64,000 bases of DNA. It comes from Ensifer adhaerens (GTDB taxonomy: Bacteria; Pseudomonadota; Alphaproteobacteria; Rhizobiales; Rhizobiaceae). Both the position numbers and the translations under genes were made by a program. How positions within the stretch are numbered: the stretch's first letter is position 1; each line of letters begins with the position of its first letter. Location: the NCBI RefSeq assembly GCF_020035535.1, contig NZ_CP083351.1, forward strand, positions 671,710 through 735,709, written 5' to 3'. The notes beneath the pieces are model-generated. The model saw only the letters and a list, made by a program, of their open reading frames with translations, had not been told where the DNA came from and did no database searches. Below are positions 52,327 to 61,689 of the stretch, piece after piece.

Positions 52327-55300
52327 CTACGAGAACTGGAAATCGCCGGCATTCAAGTTGCCGAGATTGCCGAGCAGCGTGACGTTGTCGAGTTCGGTCA
52401 CGAGGATTGCGCCACCCGCAGCACTGGGGTTCGGGTCGTAGTAGACCGCTGCGTGACCCAGATCCGAATTATGGAAGACGAAGAAGGCGCCCGAGGTGAT
52501 GTTGCCGTAGCTGTTGATCGTGCTTTGGACCGAGGCGTTGGTAACGCTCGCGTCCGTTTTCACGGCGATCTCAGTGCCAGCAACATTTATTGCTGCATTG
52601 TTGCCCGACTTGAAGTTGTTCACGGTCAGGTCGTTGTTCCCGACGGAAAACTCGCCCGCTCCGGTTCCCACGTCAAAACGCAGCTTGTCGACGGTCGTTG
52701 AACTCGTACCGGCTTCGAAATCAGTGACATGGTTCGCGGTAGCGCCGAAGTTTCCGAAGTCGAAGGTGTCGCCGCCAGCGCCACCGATGAGAATGTTACT
52801 GCCGGAGCCCCCGTTCAGCACATCATCGCCTGCTCCACCGGACAGCCAATCGTTACCGCCGCCACCGCTTAAGCTGTCATCGCCGGCGCCGCCGACAAGT
52901 GCGTCGTGCCCGGATCCAGCGACGATGGTAATCGTGTCTTCCTGGTTTAGCCCGAAGGCGATGATCGTTCCGCTGTTGTTGGTGAAGGTCTGCCCGTTGC
53001 CACCGGCGTTTCCGATCCAGACCCTGACCGTTGTGGAAACCGACTGATTGCCATGCGAATCTGTTGCGACGACGTTGAACGTCAGATCCTGGTTATTGAG
53101 ATCGCTCGTCAGTGTGAGCGCGCCTGCAGTCGGGTTCAGGGCCAAGCCCGTGGTCGTGCCGCCGCTGAAACTGTAGGTCAACGGATCGCCGTTAGGATCG
53201 ACCGCAGCGAACGCGCCAAGAACCGTTCCGGAGGCAAGTTTATTGCCGTCATCTCCGGACACTGAACCCGGATTGAATGCAAACGTAGGGGCATCGGGGG
53301 CCTGATTGGCGGGCGCATTGACCGTGAGAGCCACTGTGTCGGTATCGCCCAGAGAGCCATCGGACGTTGTGACCGTTAAAGTGTCGGTGCCGCCATAGTT
53401 TGTATCGCTGACATAGCTCAACGCAGCCAGGGCAGCGTTGACCTGCGTAAGCGTCCCACTGATGGTCACCGTGGCGGTTGCATTGTTGCTTACTGTCACG
53501 CCGCCGCCGGTGCCAACCGCCAGCTTGCCGTGGGCGACAGACACGGTCGTCGACACGTTGGCGCTATCGACATCTGCGACGGCGACGCCGGCGATCGCAG
53601 TCGTCGTGTTTGAATTGATGGTTTGTGCGCCGGGCACAGTGTTCGTGGGCGCATCATTGGTGCCGGTCACGGTCCAGGTGACTGTGGCCGGCGTCGAGGT
53701 GATGCCGTCCGACACCGCATAGTTCACCGTCACCGTCGTCGGCTGGCCATCGGCCAGGTGATTGTAGGCGGTGTGGGTCGGGTCGAGCGTGAAGGAATGG
53801 GTGGCAGCGTCATAGGTGACACCGGCCGGCAGCTGTGCCGGCACACCGGCGACCTGCAGCGTCGTGTTGTCATCGACGTCGCTGGCATTGGCGAGCGCGT
53901 TGAGCGTCACGGCCGATCCGCCCTCGGTGGCCCCGCCAGTGACCGCACCCGATACGGCCGGCGCATCATTGGTGCCGGTCACGGTCCAGGTGACTGTGGC
54001 CGGCGTCGAGGTGATGCCGTCCGACACCGCATAGTTCACCGTCACCGTCGTCGGCTGGCCATCGGCCAGGTGATTGTAGGCGGTGTGGGTCGGGTCGAGC
54101 GTGAAGGAATGGGTGGCAGCGTCATAGGTGACACCGGCCGGCAGCTGTGCCGGCACACCGGCGACCTGCAGCGTCGTGTTGTCATCGACGTCGCTGGCAT
54201 TGGCGAGCGCGTTGAGCGTCACGGCCGATCCGCCCTCGGTGGCCCCGCCAGTGACCGCACCCGATACGGCCGGCGCATCATTGGTGCCGGTCACGGTCCA
54301 GGTGACTGTGGCCGGCGTCGAGGTGATGCCGTCCGACACCGCATAGTTCACCGTCACCGTCGTCGGCTGGCCATCGGCCAGGTGATTGTAGGCGGTGTGG
54401 GTCGGGTCGAGCGTGAAGGAATGGGTGGCAGCGTCATAGGTGACACCGGCCGGCAGCTGTGCCGGCACACCGGCGACCTGCAGCGTCGTGTTGTCATCGA
54501 CGTCGCTGGCATTGGCGAGCGCGTTGAGCGTCACGGCCGATCCGCCCTCGGTGGCCCCGCCAGTGACCGCACCCGATACGGCCGGCGCATCATTGGTGCC
54601 GGTCACGGTCCAGGTGACTGTGGCCGGCGTCGAGGTGATGCCGTCCGACACCGCATAGTTCACCGTCACCGTCGTCGGCTGGCCATCGGCCAGGTGATTG
54701 TAGGCGGTATGGGTCGGGTCGAGCGTGAAGGAATGGGTGGCAGCGTCATAGGTGACACCGGCCGGCAGCTGTGCCGGCACACCGGCGACCTGCAGCGTCG
54801 TGTTGTCATCGACGTCGCTGGCATTGGCGAGCGCGTTGAGCGTCACGGCCGATCCGCCCTCGGTGGCCCCGCCAGTGACCGCACCCGATACGGCCGGCGC
54901 ATCATTGGTGCCGGTCACGGTCCAGGTGACTGTGGCCGGCGTCGAGGTGATGCCGTCCGACACCGCATAGTTCACCGTCACCGTCGTCGGCTGGCCATCG
55001 GCCAGGTGATTGTAGGCGGTATGGGTCGGGTCGAGCGTGAAGGAATGGGTGGCAGCGTCATAGGTGACACCGGCCGGCAGCTGTGCCGGCACACCGGCGA
55101 CCTGCAGCGTCGTGTTGTCATCGACGTCGCTGGCATTGGCGAGCGCGTTGAGCGTCACGGCCGATCCGCCCTCGGTGGCCCCGCCAGTGACCGCACCCGA
55201 TACGGCCGGCGCATCATTGGTGCCGGTCACGGTCCAGGTGACTGTGGCCGGCGTCGAGGTGATGCCGTCCGACACCGCATAGTTCACCGTCACCGTCGTC

Positions 55301-57267
55301 GGCTGGCCATCGGCCAGGTGATTGTAGGCGGTGTGGGTCGGGTCGAGCGTGAAGGAATGGGTGGCAGCGTCATAGGTGACACCGGCCGGCAGCTGTGCCG
55401 GCACACCGGCGACCTGCAGCGTCGTGTTGTCATCGACGTCGCTGGCATTGGCGAGCGCGTTGAGCGTCACGGCCGATCCGCCCTCGGTGGCCCCGCCAGT
55501 GACCGCACCCGATACGGCCGGCGCATCATTGGTGCCGGTCACGGTCCAGGTGACTGTGGCCGGCGTCGAGGTGATGCCGTCCGACACCGCATAGTTCACC
55601 GTCACCGTCGTCGGCTGGCCATCGGCCAGGTGATTGTAGGCGGTGTGGGTCGGGTCGAGCGTGAAGGAATGGGTGGCAGCGTCATAGGTGACACCGGCCG
55701 GCAGCTGTGCCGGCACACCGGCGACCTGCAGCGTCGTGTTGTCATCGACGTCGCTGGCATTGGCGAGCGCGTTGAGCGTCACGGCCGATCCGCCCTCGGT
55801 GGCCCCGCCAGTGACCGCACCCGATACGGCCGGCGCATCATTGGTGCCGGTCACGGTCCAGGTGACTGTGGCCGGCGTCGAGGTGATGCCGTCCGACACC
55901 GCATAGTTCACCGTCACCGTCGTCGGCTGGCCATCGGCCAGGTGATTGTAGGCGGTGTGGGTCGGGTCGAGCGTGAAGGAATGGGTGGCAGCGTCATAGG
56001 TGACACCGGCCGGCAGCTGTGCCGGCACACCGGCGACCTGCAGCGTCGTGTTGTCATCGACGTCGCTGGCATTGGCGAGCGCGTTGAGCGTCACGGCCGA
56101 TCCGCCCTCGGTGGCCCCGCCAGTGACCGCACCCGATACGGCCGGCGCATCATTGGTGCCGGTCACGGTCCAGGTGACTGTGGCCGGCGTCGAGGTGATG
56201 CCGTCCGACACCGCATAGTTCACCGTCACCGTCGTCGGCTGGCCATCGGCCAGGTGATTGTAGGCGGTATGGGTCGGGTCGAGCGTGAAGGAATGGGTGG
56301 CAGCGTCATAGGTGACACCGGCCGGCAGTTGCGCTGGCAGGTTGGTGACCTGCAGCGTCGTGTTGTCATCGACGTCTGTGGAATTGGCGAGCGCGTTGAT
56401 CGTGACCGCCGCTCCGCCCTCGGTGGCACCACCAGTGACCGCGCCCGAAACGACCGGCGCATCATTGGTGCCGTTGACTGTGACGACAATGTCCTTGCTC
56501 GCTGCTCCGTCGGCAGACCAGACTTTCAATGTCTCGGTCATAACCTGTCCGGCTTTGAGCCCTTGTGTTGCTTCGCGCCCGTTTTCGAGCGTGTAGCTCC
56601 ATTCGCCTGTCGTCGGATTAAAGGAGAAATTGCCGTAGGTGCCCTTGAGGGCGGCATCAGAGACAGCCTTGAAATGCTTTTCTCCGACATCGACGTCATA
56701 TACCGCGACCGTACCGGAGGCGGACGGGGTGCCTGTATTGTTGTTGTTCGTTCCGCCCGCCTCCGTCACGTCCCCCGTGAACTTTCCGCCTAGCTCCGCT
56801 GCGTCATTCTGGCCGCTAATGTCCACTGTCACCTTGGCATAGCTGAGCGTTCCGTTACCGAGCCGAATGGCGTAAACGAAAGAGTCCTGGACACGGTCCG
56901 CGGCCGTCAGCGAATCGAGGCTTCTGGCGCTACCGGCGGTGTGTGAACCATCATCCAGCCTGAACTCGACTTTTCCGTCGCAGATACGCATCCAGTTTCC
57001 GGCTGCGGTCTTCTCCCATGATGTCGTGACGTTGCTCTTCAAGAGCTCCGACATCGCATCCGTGCCGCCATCGTCGATCGACCAAAGTGTTTTTGCCTTC
57101 CCGCCGAGGTCGTTCGCCATCACGTCAAGGGTGATGGTGTTCGTATTGACATTGTAGAGACCAGATGACTTCAGCTGATCCTCGGTCCACGCAAAAGCAT
57201 CGTCTTGTGCCTGCGGCGTATTGCTGAACGACGTCGTGCTGCCACCACCCGTGGTTTGCGTAGCCAT
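52327..57267 (-). CDS. Giant VCBS/cadherin-repeat adhesin with RTX motifs, cluster 2
   Basis: 1646 residues. N-terminal VCBS-type segment (about 150-265: NDAAELGGKFTGDVTEAGG..., YGNFSFNPTTGEWSYTLEN), nine 104-residue repeats (about 270-1205; each ends TVTWTVTGTNDAP), a further Ig/cadherin region (about 1205-1460), RTX nonapeptides (about 1455-1505: GGAGDDSLSGGGGNDWLSGGAGDD) that bind calcium, and a C-terminal secretion region. Such proteins (rhizobial RapA/BigA-like) mediate attachment and biofilm. GAGGGG is 9 bases before ATG 57267. Cotranscribed with exporter and fusion protein. Confidence 0.93.
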   Translation of the reverse strand: MATQTTGGGSTTSFSNTPQAQDDAFAWTEDQLKSSGLYNVNTNTITLDVMANDLGGKAKTLWSIDDGGTDAMSELLKSNVTTSWEKTAAGNWMRICDGKVEFRLDDGSHTAGSARSLDSLTAADRVQDSFVYAIRLGNGTLSYAKVTVDISGQNDAAELGGKFTGDVTEAGGTNNNNTGTPSASGTVAVYDVDVGEKHFKAVSDAALKGTYGNFSFNPTTGEWSYTLENGREATQGLKAGQVMTETLKVWSADGAASKDIVVTVNGTNDAPVVSGAVTGGATEGGAAVTINALANSTDVDDNTTLQVTNLPAQLPAGVTYDAATHSFTLDPTHTAYNHLADGQPTTVTVNYAVSDGITSTPATVTWTVTGTNDAPAVSGAVTGGATEGGSAVTLNALANASDVDDNTTLQVAGVPAQLPAGVTYDAATHSFTLDPTHTAYNHLADGQPTTVTVNYAVSDGITSTPATVTWTVTGTNDAPAVSGAVTGGATEGGSAVTLNALANASDVDDNTTLQVAGVPAQLPAGVTYDAATHSFTLDPTHTAYNHLADGQPTTVTVNYAVSDGITSTPATVTWTVTGTNDAPAVSGAVTGGATEGGSAVTLNALANASDVDDNTTLQVAGVPAQLPAGVTYDAATHSFTLDPTHTAYNHLADGQPTTVTVNYAVSDGITSTPATVTWTVTGTNDAPAVSGAVTGGATEGGSAVTLNALANASDVDDNTTLQVAGVPAQLPAGVTYDAATHSFTLDPTHTAYNHLADGQPTTVTVNYAVSDGITSTPATVTWTVTGTNDAPAVSGAVTGGATEGGSAVTLNALANASDVDDNTTLQVAGVPAQLPAGVTYDAATHSFTLDPTHTAYNHLADGQPTTVTVNYAVSDGITSTPATVTWTVTGTNDAPAVSGAVTGGATEGGSAVTLNALANASDVDDNTTLQVAGVPAQLPAGVTYDAATHSFTLDPTHTAYNHLADGQPTTVTVNYAVSDGITSTPATVTWTVTGTNDAPAVSGAVTGGATEGGSAVTLNALANASDVDDNTTLQVAGVPAQLPAGVTYDAATHSFTLDPTHTAYNHLADGQPTTVTVNYAVSDGITSTPATVTWTVTGTNDAPAVSGAVTGGATEGGSAVTLNALANASDVDDNTTLQVAGVPAQLPAGVTYDAATHSFTLDPTHTAYNHLADGQPTTVTVNYAVSDGITSTPATVTWTVTGTNDAPTNTVPGAQTINSNTTTAIAGVAVADVDSANVSTTVSVAHGKLAVGTGGGVTVSNNATATVTISGTLTQVNAALAALSYVSDTNYGGTDTLTVTTSDGSLGDTDTVALTVNAPANQAPDAPTFAFNPGSVSGDDGNKLASGTVLGAFAAVDPNGDPLTYSFSGGTTTGLALNPTAGALTLTSDLNNQDLTFNVVATDSHGNQSVSTTVRVWIGNAGGNGQTFTNNSGTIIAFGLNQEDTITIVAGSGHDALVGGAGDDSLSGGGGNDWLSGGAGDDVLNGGSGSNILIGGAGGDTFDFGNFGATANHVTDFEAGTSSTTVDKLRFDVGTGAGEFSVGNNDLTVNNFKSGNNAAINVAGTEIAVKTDASVTNASVQSTINSYGNITSGAFFVFHNSDLGHAAVYYDPNPSAAGGAILVTELDNVTLLGNLGNLNAGDFQFS
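53649..56456 (-). repeat. Nine tandem 312-bp repeats in adhesin 2
   Basis: The mark GCGCATCATTGGTGCC (plus strand) recurs every 312 bases from 53649. Eight units appear identical apart from one silent CAC/CAT His change; the ninth (56145-56456, N-terminal in the protein) diverges in part. The repeat length is a multiple of three, so copy number can change without loss of frame. Confidence 0.95.
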
Positions 57268-57996
57268 GCCTTCACCCCTCTCGTCATGCGTACCTCTATC
57301 TGAGGCACTTTGGTGTTATGTGATGTCAGTCCGGCGGCTCGCATTTGCGCCGACGGTCATCTCATTCCACCTTGATTGAAAACCTTGATGCGTTCTGTAC
57401 GGCCCGAAGCCTTGAGTTACTGGCTCGTGCGACGGCGTTTGGGCCTGCGACCGGTCGCGATTGGCCGAGCTGTCGATTGTTCGCAGAGGAAGTTGTGCTA
57501 CTTTTTACGTCGAGGTAGAGCCAAGACAGTTGTCCAGTTAGACCCGGGTTCGCTGCCGTCTGCACTCCCATTGCGGGCGAGTAAAATTCGCGCACGACTA
57601 CTCCTGTCGGGATAGCCAAGAAAATCGCCACCCTAAACTAACTTGATGAAATTTATGCTGGTTTCCGCCGCCGGCTTTTCCCCTATCGGCTTCGGAACCC
57701 CCCCGTATCCTTAATGAACTCATAACACATCTGTTCGATTAGCAAATAGAAGATTTCATTTCGCTAATTTAAAGATTGTGAACAAAGTTAATTTGATTTG
57801 CGGCATGGACTATTGACCTGAAACGAGCCTGGCCCCAGCACTCCCCTAATGAGGAGGCGCTCTGTAAGCATTGACGTAGCCTCGGGGTCGGGCGGGTCGG
57901 ATCGTGCAGCGCGACGCAAAATGAGAACAGTTGCCCAACCACAAGGTTTTCTTTTAAGGTTGGGGCTCAGGATCCTTCGAATAAAAAGGTTCAAAT
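57268..57996. other. Leader/intergenic region of adhesin 2
   Basis: Contains a locally AT-rich block (about 57640-57800), a likely promoter zone for the adhesin operon. No ORF with ribosome site was seen. Confidence 0.4.
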
Positions 57997-58021
57997 AACC
58001 TGGATCAAGGCAAAAGGTTCC
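57997..58021 (-). promoter_or_regulatory. EcfG-type promoter without an obvious gene
   Basis: GGAAC at 58021-58017 and GTT at 57999-57997, spacer 17. Downstream on the minus strand only a hairpin CCCAACC...GGTTGGG and an ORF without ribosome site are seen. An AGGTCC element abuts it upstream. Confidence 0.45.
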
Positions 58022-58026
58022 GCCAT

Positions 58027-58061
58027 GGGACTTCAGTCTATGGCAGGTCTCGCAAAGGTCC
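58027..58061 (+). promoter_or_regulatory. AGGTCC-type double element, copy 4
   Basis: GGGACTTCAGTCT (58027-58039) and AGGTCC (58056-58061), half-sites 22 bases apart; 148 bases before the small membrane gene at 58209. Confidence 0.4.
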
Positions 58062-58208
58062 TAGCCCCATTCTCGAAGGGCTTCATCGCCCTATTTTCAA
58101 ATAACCATCCCATGGCCCGCCATGGGCGGGCAACGGCACAGATCAGCCTTGTCGTCCCGTCAGGTCGCGTCGATGCCTTTGCCCGCCCAATACTTGAGGA
58201 GGACAAAC

Positions 58209-58394
58209 GTGCACGAAAAACACAGCTACGGACAACCTGAGCCGCGCTTTTCGACGGGCCTGCCGATAGGAGTGATGCTTATCACCATGACTGCAATTGC
58301 AGCCTACCTTTTCATCGGAAGTACATTGCTGGATGGTGGCGAGCGCGCCGTCGCGATCGTGCTACCTAAACCTGCGGTCGCAAACGCCAATTAG
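58209..58394 (+). CDS. Single-helix small membrane protein, paralogue of 28588 (61 aa)
   Basis: GTG 58209 follows GAGGAGG by 6 bases. N-terminal hydrophilic stretch, FSTGLPIGVMLITMTAIAAYLF membrane helix about 15-36, tail GSTLLDGGERAVAIVLP. The core FSTGLP-[IV]-G...GST..DGG matches the protein at 28588; that one has a stress promoter, this one has none in the usual place. Function unknown. Confidence 0.75.
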   Translation: MHEKHSYGQPEPRFSTGLPIGVMLITMTAIAAYLFIGSTLLDGGERAVAIVLPKPAVANAN

Positions 58395-58583
58395 CAATCC
58401 TCCCAAATAAGGGCTACGGCTCTATCATTCCTGAAAATGAAGGGGCTGACGGTTTGTCTACGTGCGCTCAATGATAGAACGCCGCGCCAGGATGGCCAAA
58501 AGGCGAGCTACGGCCACAAAACGAGACCGGGAAATCGACAGCGGAACATGTTAAGCCCAGCCACAGGCCGTGCGGCAAAGCCG

Positions 58584-58760
58584 TCAGGAAGCGAGGCACT
58601 CCTCGCATATGCCGCAACCGTCCGCGTCCATTTTCGAAGCCGAACGCTTCTTCTGGCAACACTGGCATGTCATCATGTTTCGCGGTTGTTCTTTCTCGCG
58701 CTTGGGTGGAATGATTTCGATCTCGTGGTCGTTGATTGATTTTGTTGGCACGTAATTCAT
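58584..58760 (-). CDS. Small CxxC zinc-ribbon-like protein (58 aa)
   Basis: ATG 58760 follows GGAG by 7 bases. MNYVPTKSINDHEIEIIPPKREKEQP leads to CQCCQKKRSASKMDADGCGICEEC, two C-x2-C pairs that could bind zinc. Possibly a small regulatory or nucleic-acid-binding protein; family not recognised. Confidence 0.6.
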   Translation of the reverse strand: MNYVPTKSINDHEIEIIPPKREKEQPRNMMTCQCCQKKRSASKMDADGCGICEECLAS

Positions 58761-59132
58761 CTCGAGGCTCCATGTCGAGGATGGGACCAGAGATAGTATC
58801 GATGCAGATCGGTGCAAGATCCGGCGTGAAAGCCTGAAGCCGAAAGTCCTAACCTTAAGGAAATGCCGTCGAGAAAGGTCAAACCGTCAAGGGCAACCGT
58901 CTAGAATGTACCTTGCATGCGCGGTTCCCAATGTCGGAACCTAGTCGCCGGCGAAAACGGCGACCCGGACATTTTGGCGGCCTTGGATCGATTTTGGCAT
59001 GAAGGCCGCGCGTTGATCCAAGCGTAAGGCTTGAAATGGCGCCGTGGCGCTGCATTTTCTCTTCAGATCGTCTGACGGACACTGGTGATGCCTTGGCCAT
59101 TTGTTTTGACGGGTCTTGAGTACACGCAAGTG

Positions 59133-59618
59133 ATGGAAAAGCCAGAGCAGCGATATTTCCACGTCGTGATATGCGCCTCGAACGCAATGGACAAACCCGT
59201 TCTGCTATTTGGCGACCTTGACGAGAGACAGCTCAAAAAACAGTTTCTCATTCCTTATCGAACAGGCGGCCGGCTCGCATTTGGGGCGAAATTTCTGAAC
59301 GTGTCGGATCTTACAGCCGTCAAAATTTTAGAGACTGTCGAATGCAAGGAGAAAATCCTGAATGCACTGCAGGAAGACAGCTTGAGGGCGATTGACGAAC
59401 ACAATCAAAAATTCATGTGGACGCCAGTCGAGGCAGTTGCATTGGGCTGGGATGAGGAAGACATCATTTACGCCGATGCCGACGTAACACATCGCTACAT
59501 TGATGGCCCTCCCGGGGCCCCTTCTCATCTGAGGCGCGTTCTTGGCAGTAGGGGCTTTAAGGTTGCGACAGGGACGCTTATCTTTCTAGCCGCCAGTGCA
59601 TGGTTCGACCTGGGGTGA
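59133..59618 (+). CDS. Conserved hypothetical protein with C-terminal membrane helix (161 aa)
   Basis: MEKPEQRYFHVVICASNAMDKPVLLFGDLDERQLKKQF...PYRTGGRLAFGAKFLNVSDLTAVKILETVE; a hydrophobic stretch near the end (VATGTLIFLAASAWF) may anchor it. Start uncertain: ATG 59133 or 59088, neither with a good ribosome site. Good coding character; function unknown. The gap before it (58761-59132) shows no promoter of the local type. Confidence 0.65.
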   Translation: MEKPEQRYFHVVICASNAMDKPVLLFGDLDERQLKKQFLIPYRTGGRLAFGAKFLNVSDLTAVKILETVECKEKILNALQEDSLRAIDEHNQKFMWTPVEAVALGWDEEDIIYADADVTHRYIDGPPGAPSHLRRVLGSRGFKVATGTLIFLAASAWFDLG

Positions 59619-59768
59619 AAGGGTAACCAACCGTTGGCGCGGTTTGACGTGGCCCGTCAAATTGATCATCGCTCGTTGCGCTAGAAGATGCCGCAGCTTA
59701 CTTTTTTTCTCGCTCCGTACGGCCGTTATTTGGCCCATGCCAAATGTTGGTCACCCGTTTCCTTCACC

Positions 59769-60938
59769 TCAGGGCTTTAGAACGACTTTGATGCATCCAT
59801 CCTGCTTGTCGCGAAATGTCTTGTAGAGGGTAGGCCCCTCTTCGAGCGAGGCTCGATGAGTGATGATGAACGAGGGATCGATTTCACCCTTTTCGATGCG
59901 TTCCATCAACGTGGGGAGGTAGTGCTGGACGGGTGTTTGCGCCATTCGAAAGGTCAGGCCGCGATTGATGGCGGAACCCATCGGAATTTTGTCCAGAAAG
60001 CCGCCATAGACACCCACAATCGAGACGGTACCAAAGTTGCGGCAGCAATGGATCGCCTGACGAAGCACATGTGGCCGGTCCGTTCCCATGAACGTTGCTA
60101 CCTTGATGCGATCAATACGGGAATCCCAACTGGCGGCCGGATCGGCCTCAGTGCCGACGGCATCGATGCAGGAATCTGCGCCGCGGCCGTTGGTCATTTC
60201 CATGATCCTGTCGTAAATGTCGTTGTCCATGAAGTCGACGATCACGGCACCAGATCGTTCGGCCATGGACAACCGTTCCGGGACGGTGTCGACGGCAATG
60301 ACACGCCCCGCGCCGAGCATGAAGGCTGATCTGATTGCCATCTGGCCCACAGGGCCGCATCCCCAGACCGCGACGGTGTCGCTCGGCTTGATGTTGCAGA
60401 ACTCGGCCGCCATATACCCGGTCGGAAACACATCCGATAGAAAGAGCACCTGCTCGTCCGTGAGGCTATCGGGCACCTTGATCGGTCCGACATCGGCATA
60501 AGGTATGCGCAGGTACTCCGCTTGGCCCCCGCTGTAGCCGCCCAGCAAATGAGTGTAGCCGAAAAGGCCGGCAGGCGAATTGCCCCAGAGCCTTTTGGCT
60601 TTCTCAGGATAAGGATTGCTTCGCTCACACCCCGAAAAGAACCCGCGCTGACAGAAAAAACACTCGCCGCAGGAAATCGTGAAGGGGACCACCACCCGGT
60701 CACCAATCTTAAGTTTCGTATGGCTTTTGCCGAGTTCCACGACCTCCCCCATGGTCTCGTGGCCCATGATGTCGCCCCTTTGCATGTCGGGCATTATCCC
60801 GTTGAATAGATGTAGATCCGAGCCGCAGATGGCGCACGCCGTCACTTTTATGATCGCGTCTCGGCCATCCTGGATTTCCGGGTCAGGAACGCTTTCGCAC
60901 CGAATATCGTGTTTGCCGTGCCAGGTGAGCGCTTTCAT
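59769..60938 (-). CDS. Zinc-dependent alcohol dehydrogenase (formaldehyde-dehydrogenase-like)
   Basis: 389 residues of the MDR superfamily. Catalytic zinc residues Cys38 (ICGSDLH), His60-Glu61 (GHETMG); structural zinc Cys90, Cys93, Cys96 and Cys104; Rossmann motif WGCGPVGQ. The close spacing to glutathione-independent formaldehyde dehydrogenases and threonine dehydrogenase-like proteins suggests aldehyde or alcohol detoxification, substrate uncertain. GGAGG is 6-7 bases before ATG 60938. Divergent from the FdhF-type remnant with its stress promoter. Confidence 0.9.
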   Translation of the reverse strand: MKALTWHGKHDIRCESVPDPEIQDGRDAIIKVTACAICGSDLHLFNGIMPDMQRGDIMGHETMGEVVELGKSHTKLKIGDRVVVPFTISCGECFFCQRGFFSGCERSNPYPEKAKRLWGNSPAGLFGYTHLLGGYSGGQAEYLRIPYADVGPIKVPDSLTDEQVLFLSDVFPTGYMAAEFCNIKPSDTVAVWGCGPVGQMAIRSAFMLGAGRVIAVDTVPERLSMAERSGAVIVDFMDNDIYDRIMEMTNGRGADSCIDAVGTEADPAASWDSRIDRIKVATFMGTDRPHVLRQAIHCCRNFGTVSIVGVYGGFLDKIPMGSAINRGLTFRMAQTPVQHYLPTLMERIEKGEIDPSFIITHRASLEEGPTLYKTFRDKQDGCIKVVLKP

Positions 60939-61009
60939 CGCAGCCTCCAGAAATGGAAAACGACGCCTAACCACCAGGACGCGAAATCGATCCCATGCGA
61001 GCAAAGATC

Positions 61010-61034
61010 GGAACATGGGGAAGCCTCGGTGGTT
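61010..61034 (+). promoter_or_regulatory. EcfG-type stress promoter before the oxidoreductase remnant
   Basis: GGAAC at 61010-61014 and GTT at 61032-61034, spacer 17; ATG 49 bases downstream. Confidence 0.75.
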
Positions 61035-61082
61035 TGTTGGTCCGCACGCCCAAATGGGCCACCTTACCCGCTCGAGGCAGCT

Positions 61083-61589
61083 ATGACAGTGAACCAGAAC
61101 AAGCCAAAGATTGAACCTTATGGCGGGCCTTGGGGTGGGGATCGGCCAAGTCGGTAGGCGACGAAAACCGGAAAGGCCAATTTTATTACCCCGGAGGCGC
61201 TATTTCCGGAGTTTTCGACGGCGGATGACGGCAAGCTTCTTCATCTTGCGACGTTGCGCTCTAACGACCAGTTCAACACAACAATCTACGGCTATAGCGA
61301 TCGTTTTCGGGGCGTAGGGGGGACGCGGAAAGTCGTCTTCATGAATGAGGACGATATTGTCCGACTGGGGCTTGCCGCTGGAAATATTGTGACTGTCACG
61401 ACTGCTATCGACACAAACCACACGCGCAGCGTCAGCGGGATGATCGTCGTGCCTTACGACATTCCGGCTGGCTGTTGCGCGGCCTATTACCCGGAAAGCA
61501 ATCCGCTCTTCCCTCTGTCTCATCACGACCCGAAGTCCAAGGCTCCTTCATACAAACTCCTGCCTGTTCGGATTAAAGGGCGCGCCTGA
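61083..61589 (+). pseudogene. FdhF/YdeP-type molybdopterin oxidoreductase, internal deletion
   Basis: ATG 61083 gives [16 protein letters not shown], the start of YdeP-like proteins (usually followed by [19 protein letters not shown] is found here in another frame up to 61167). Then the sequence jumps to the C-terminal part: [34 protein letters not shown], and EDDIVRLGLAAGNIVTVTT...PYDIPAGCCAAYYPESNPL to the stop at 61589. About 600 central residues, with all cofactor sites, are missing, and a frameshift separates the parts. Non-functional remnant with an intact stress promoter. Confidence 0.85.
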
Positions 61590-61689
61590 CTGACACGCTT
61601 GGAGCGCACATGGCGTTGAGCGCGGGATCCGCCGGGCCGGGGCGCCGTCCTCCGGCTAGAACGGTTGGAAGGCGCGTGCGTCGGACGAC

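Noticed and set aside
53649..56456. Possible CRISPR-like array
   Set aside because: Units are 312 bp, contiguous, without spacers, and encode adhesin domains.
53623..56793. 1056-codon plus-strand ORF full of Arg/His repeats
   Set aside because: It is the antisense shadow of the 312-bp adhesin repeats; the repeat length (multiple of three) keeps it open. No ribosome site, unnatural composition.
57690..57720. GGAAC near 57694 as stress promoter for a plus gene
   Set aside because: No GTT at 16-18 bases; followed by a C run only.
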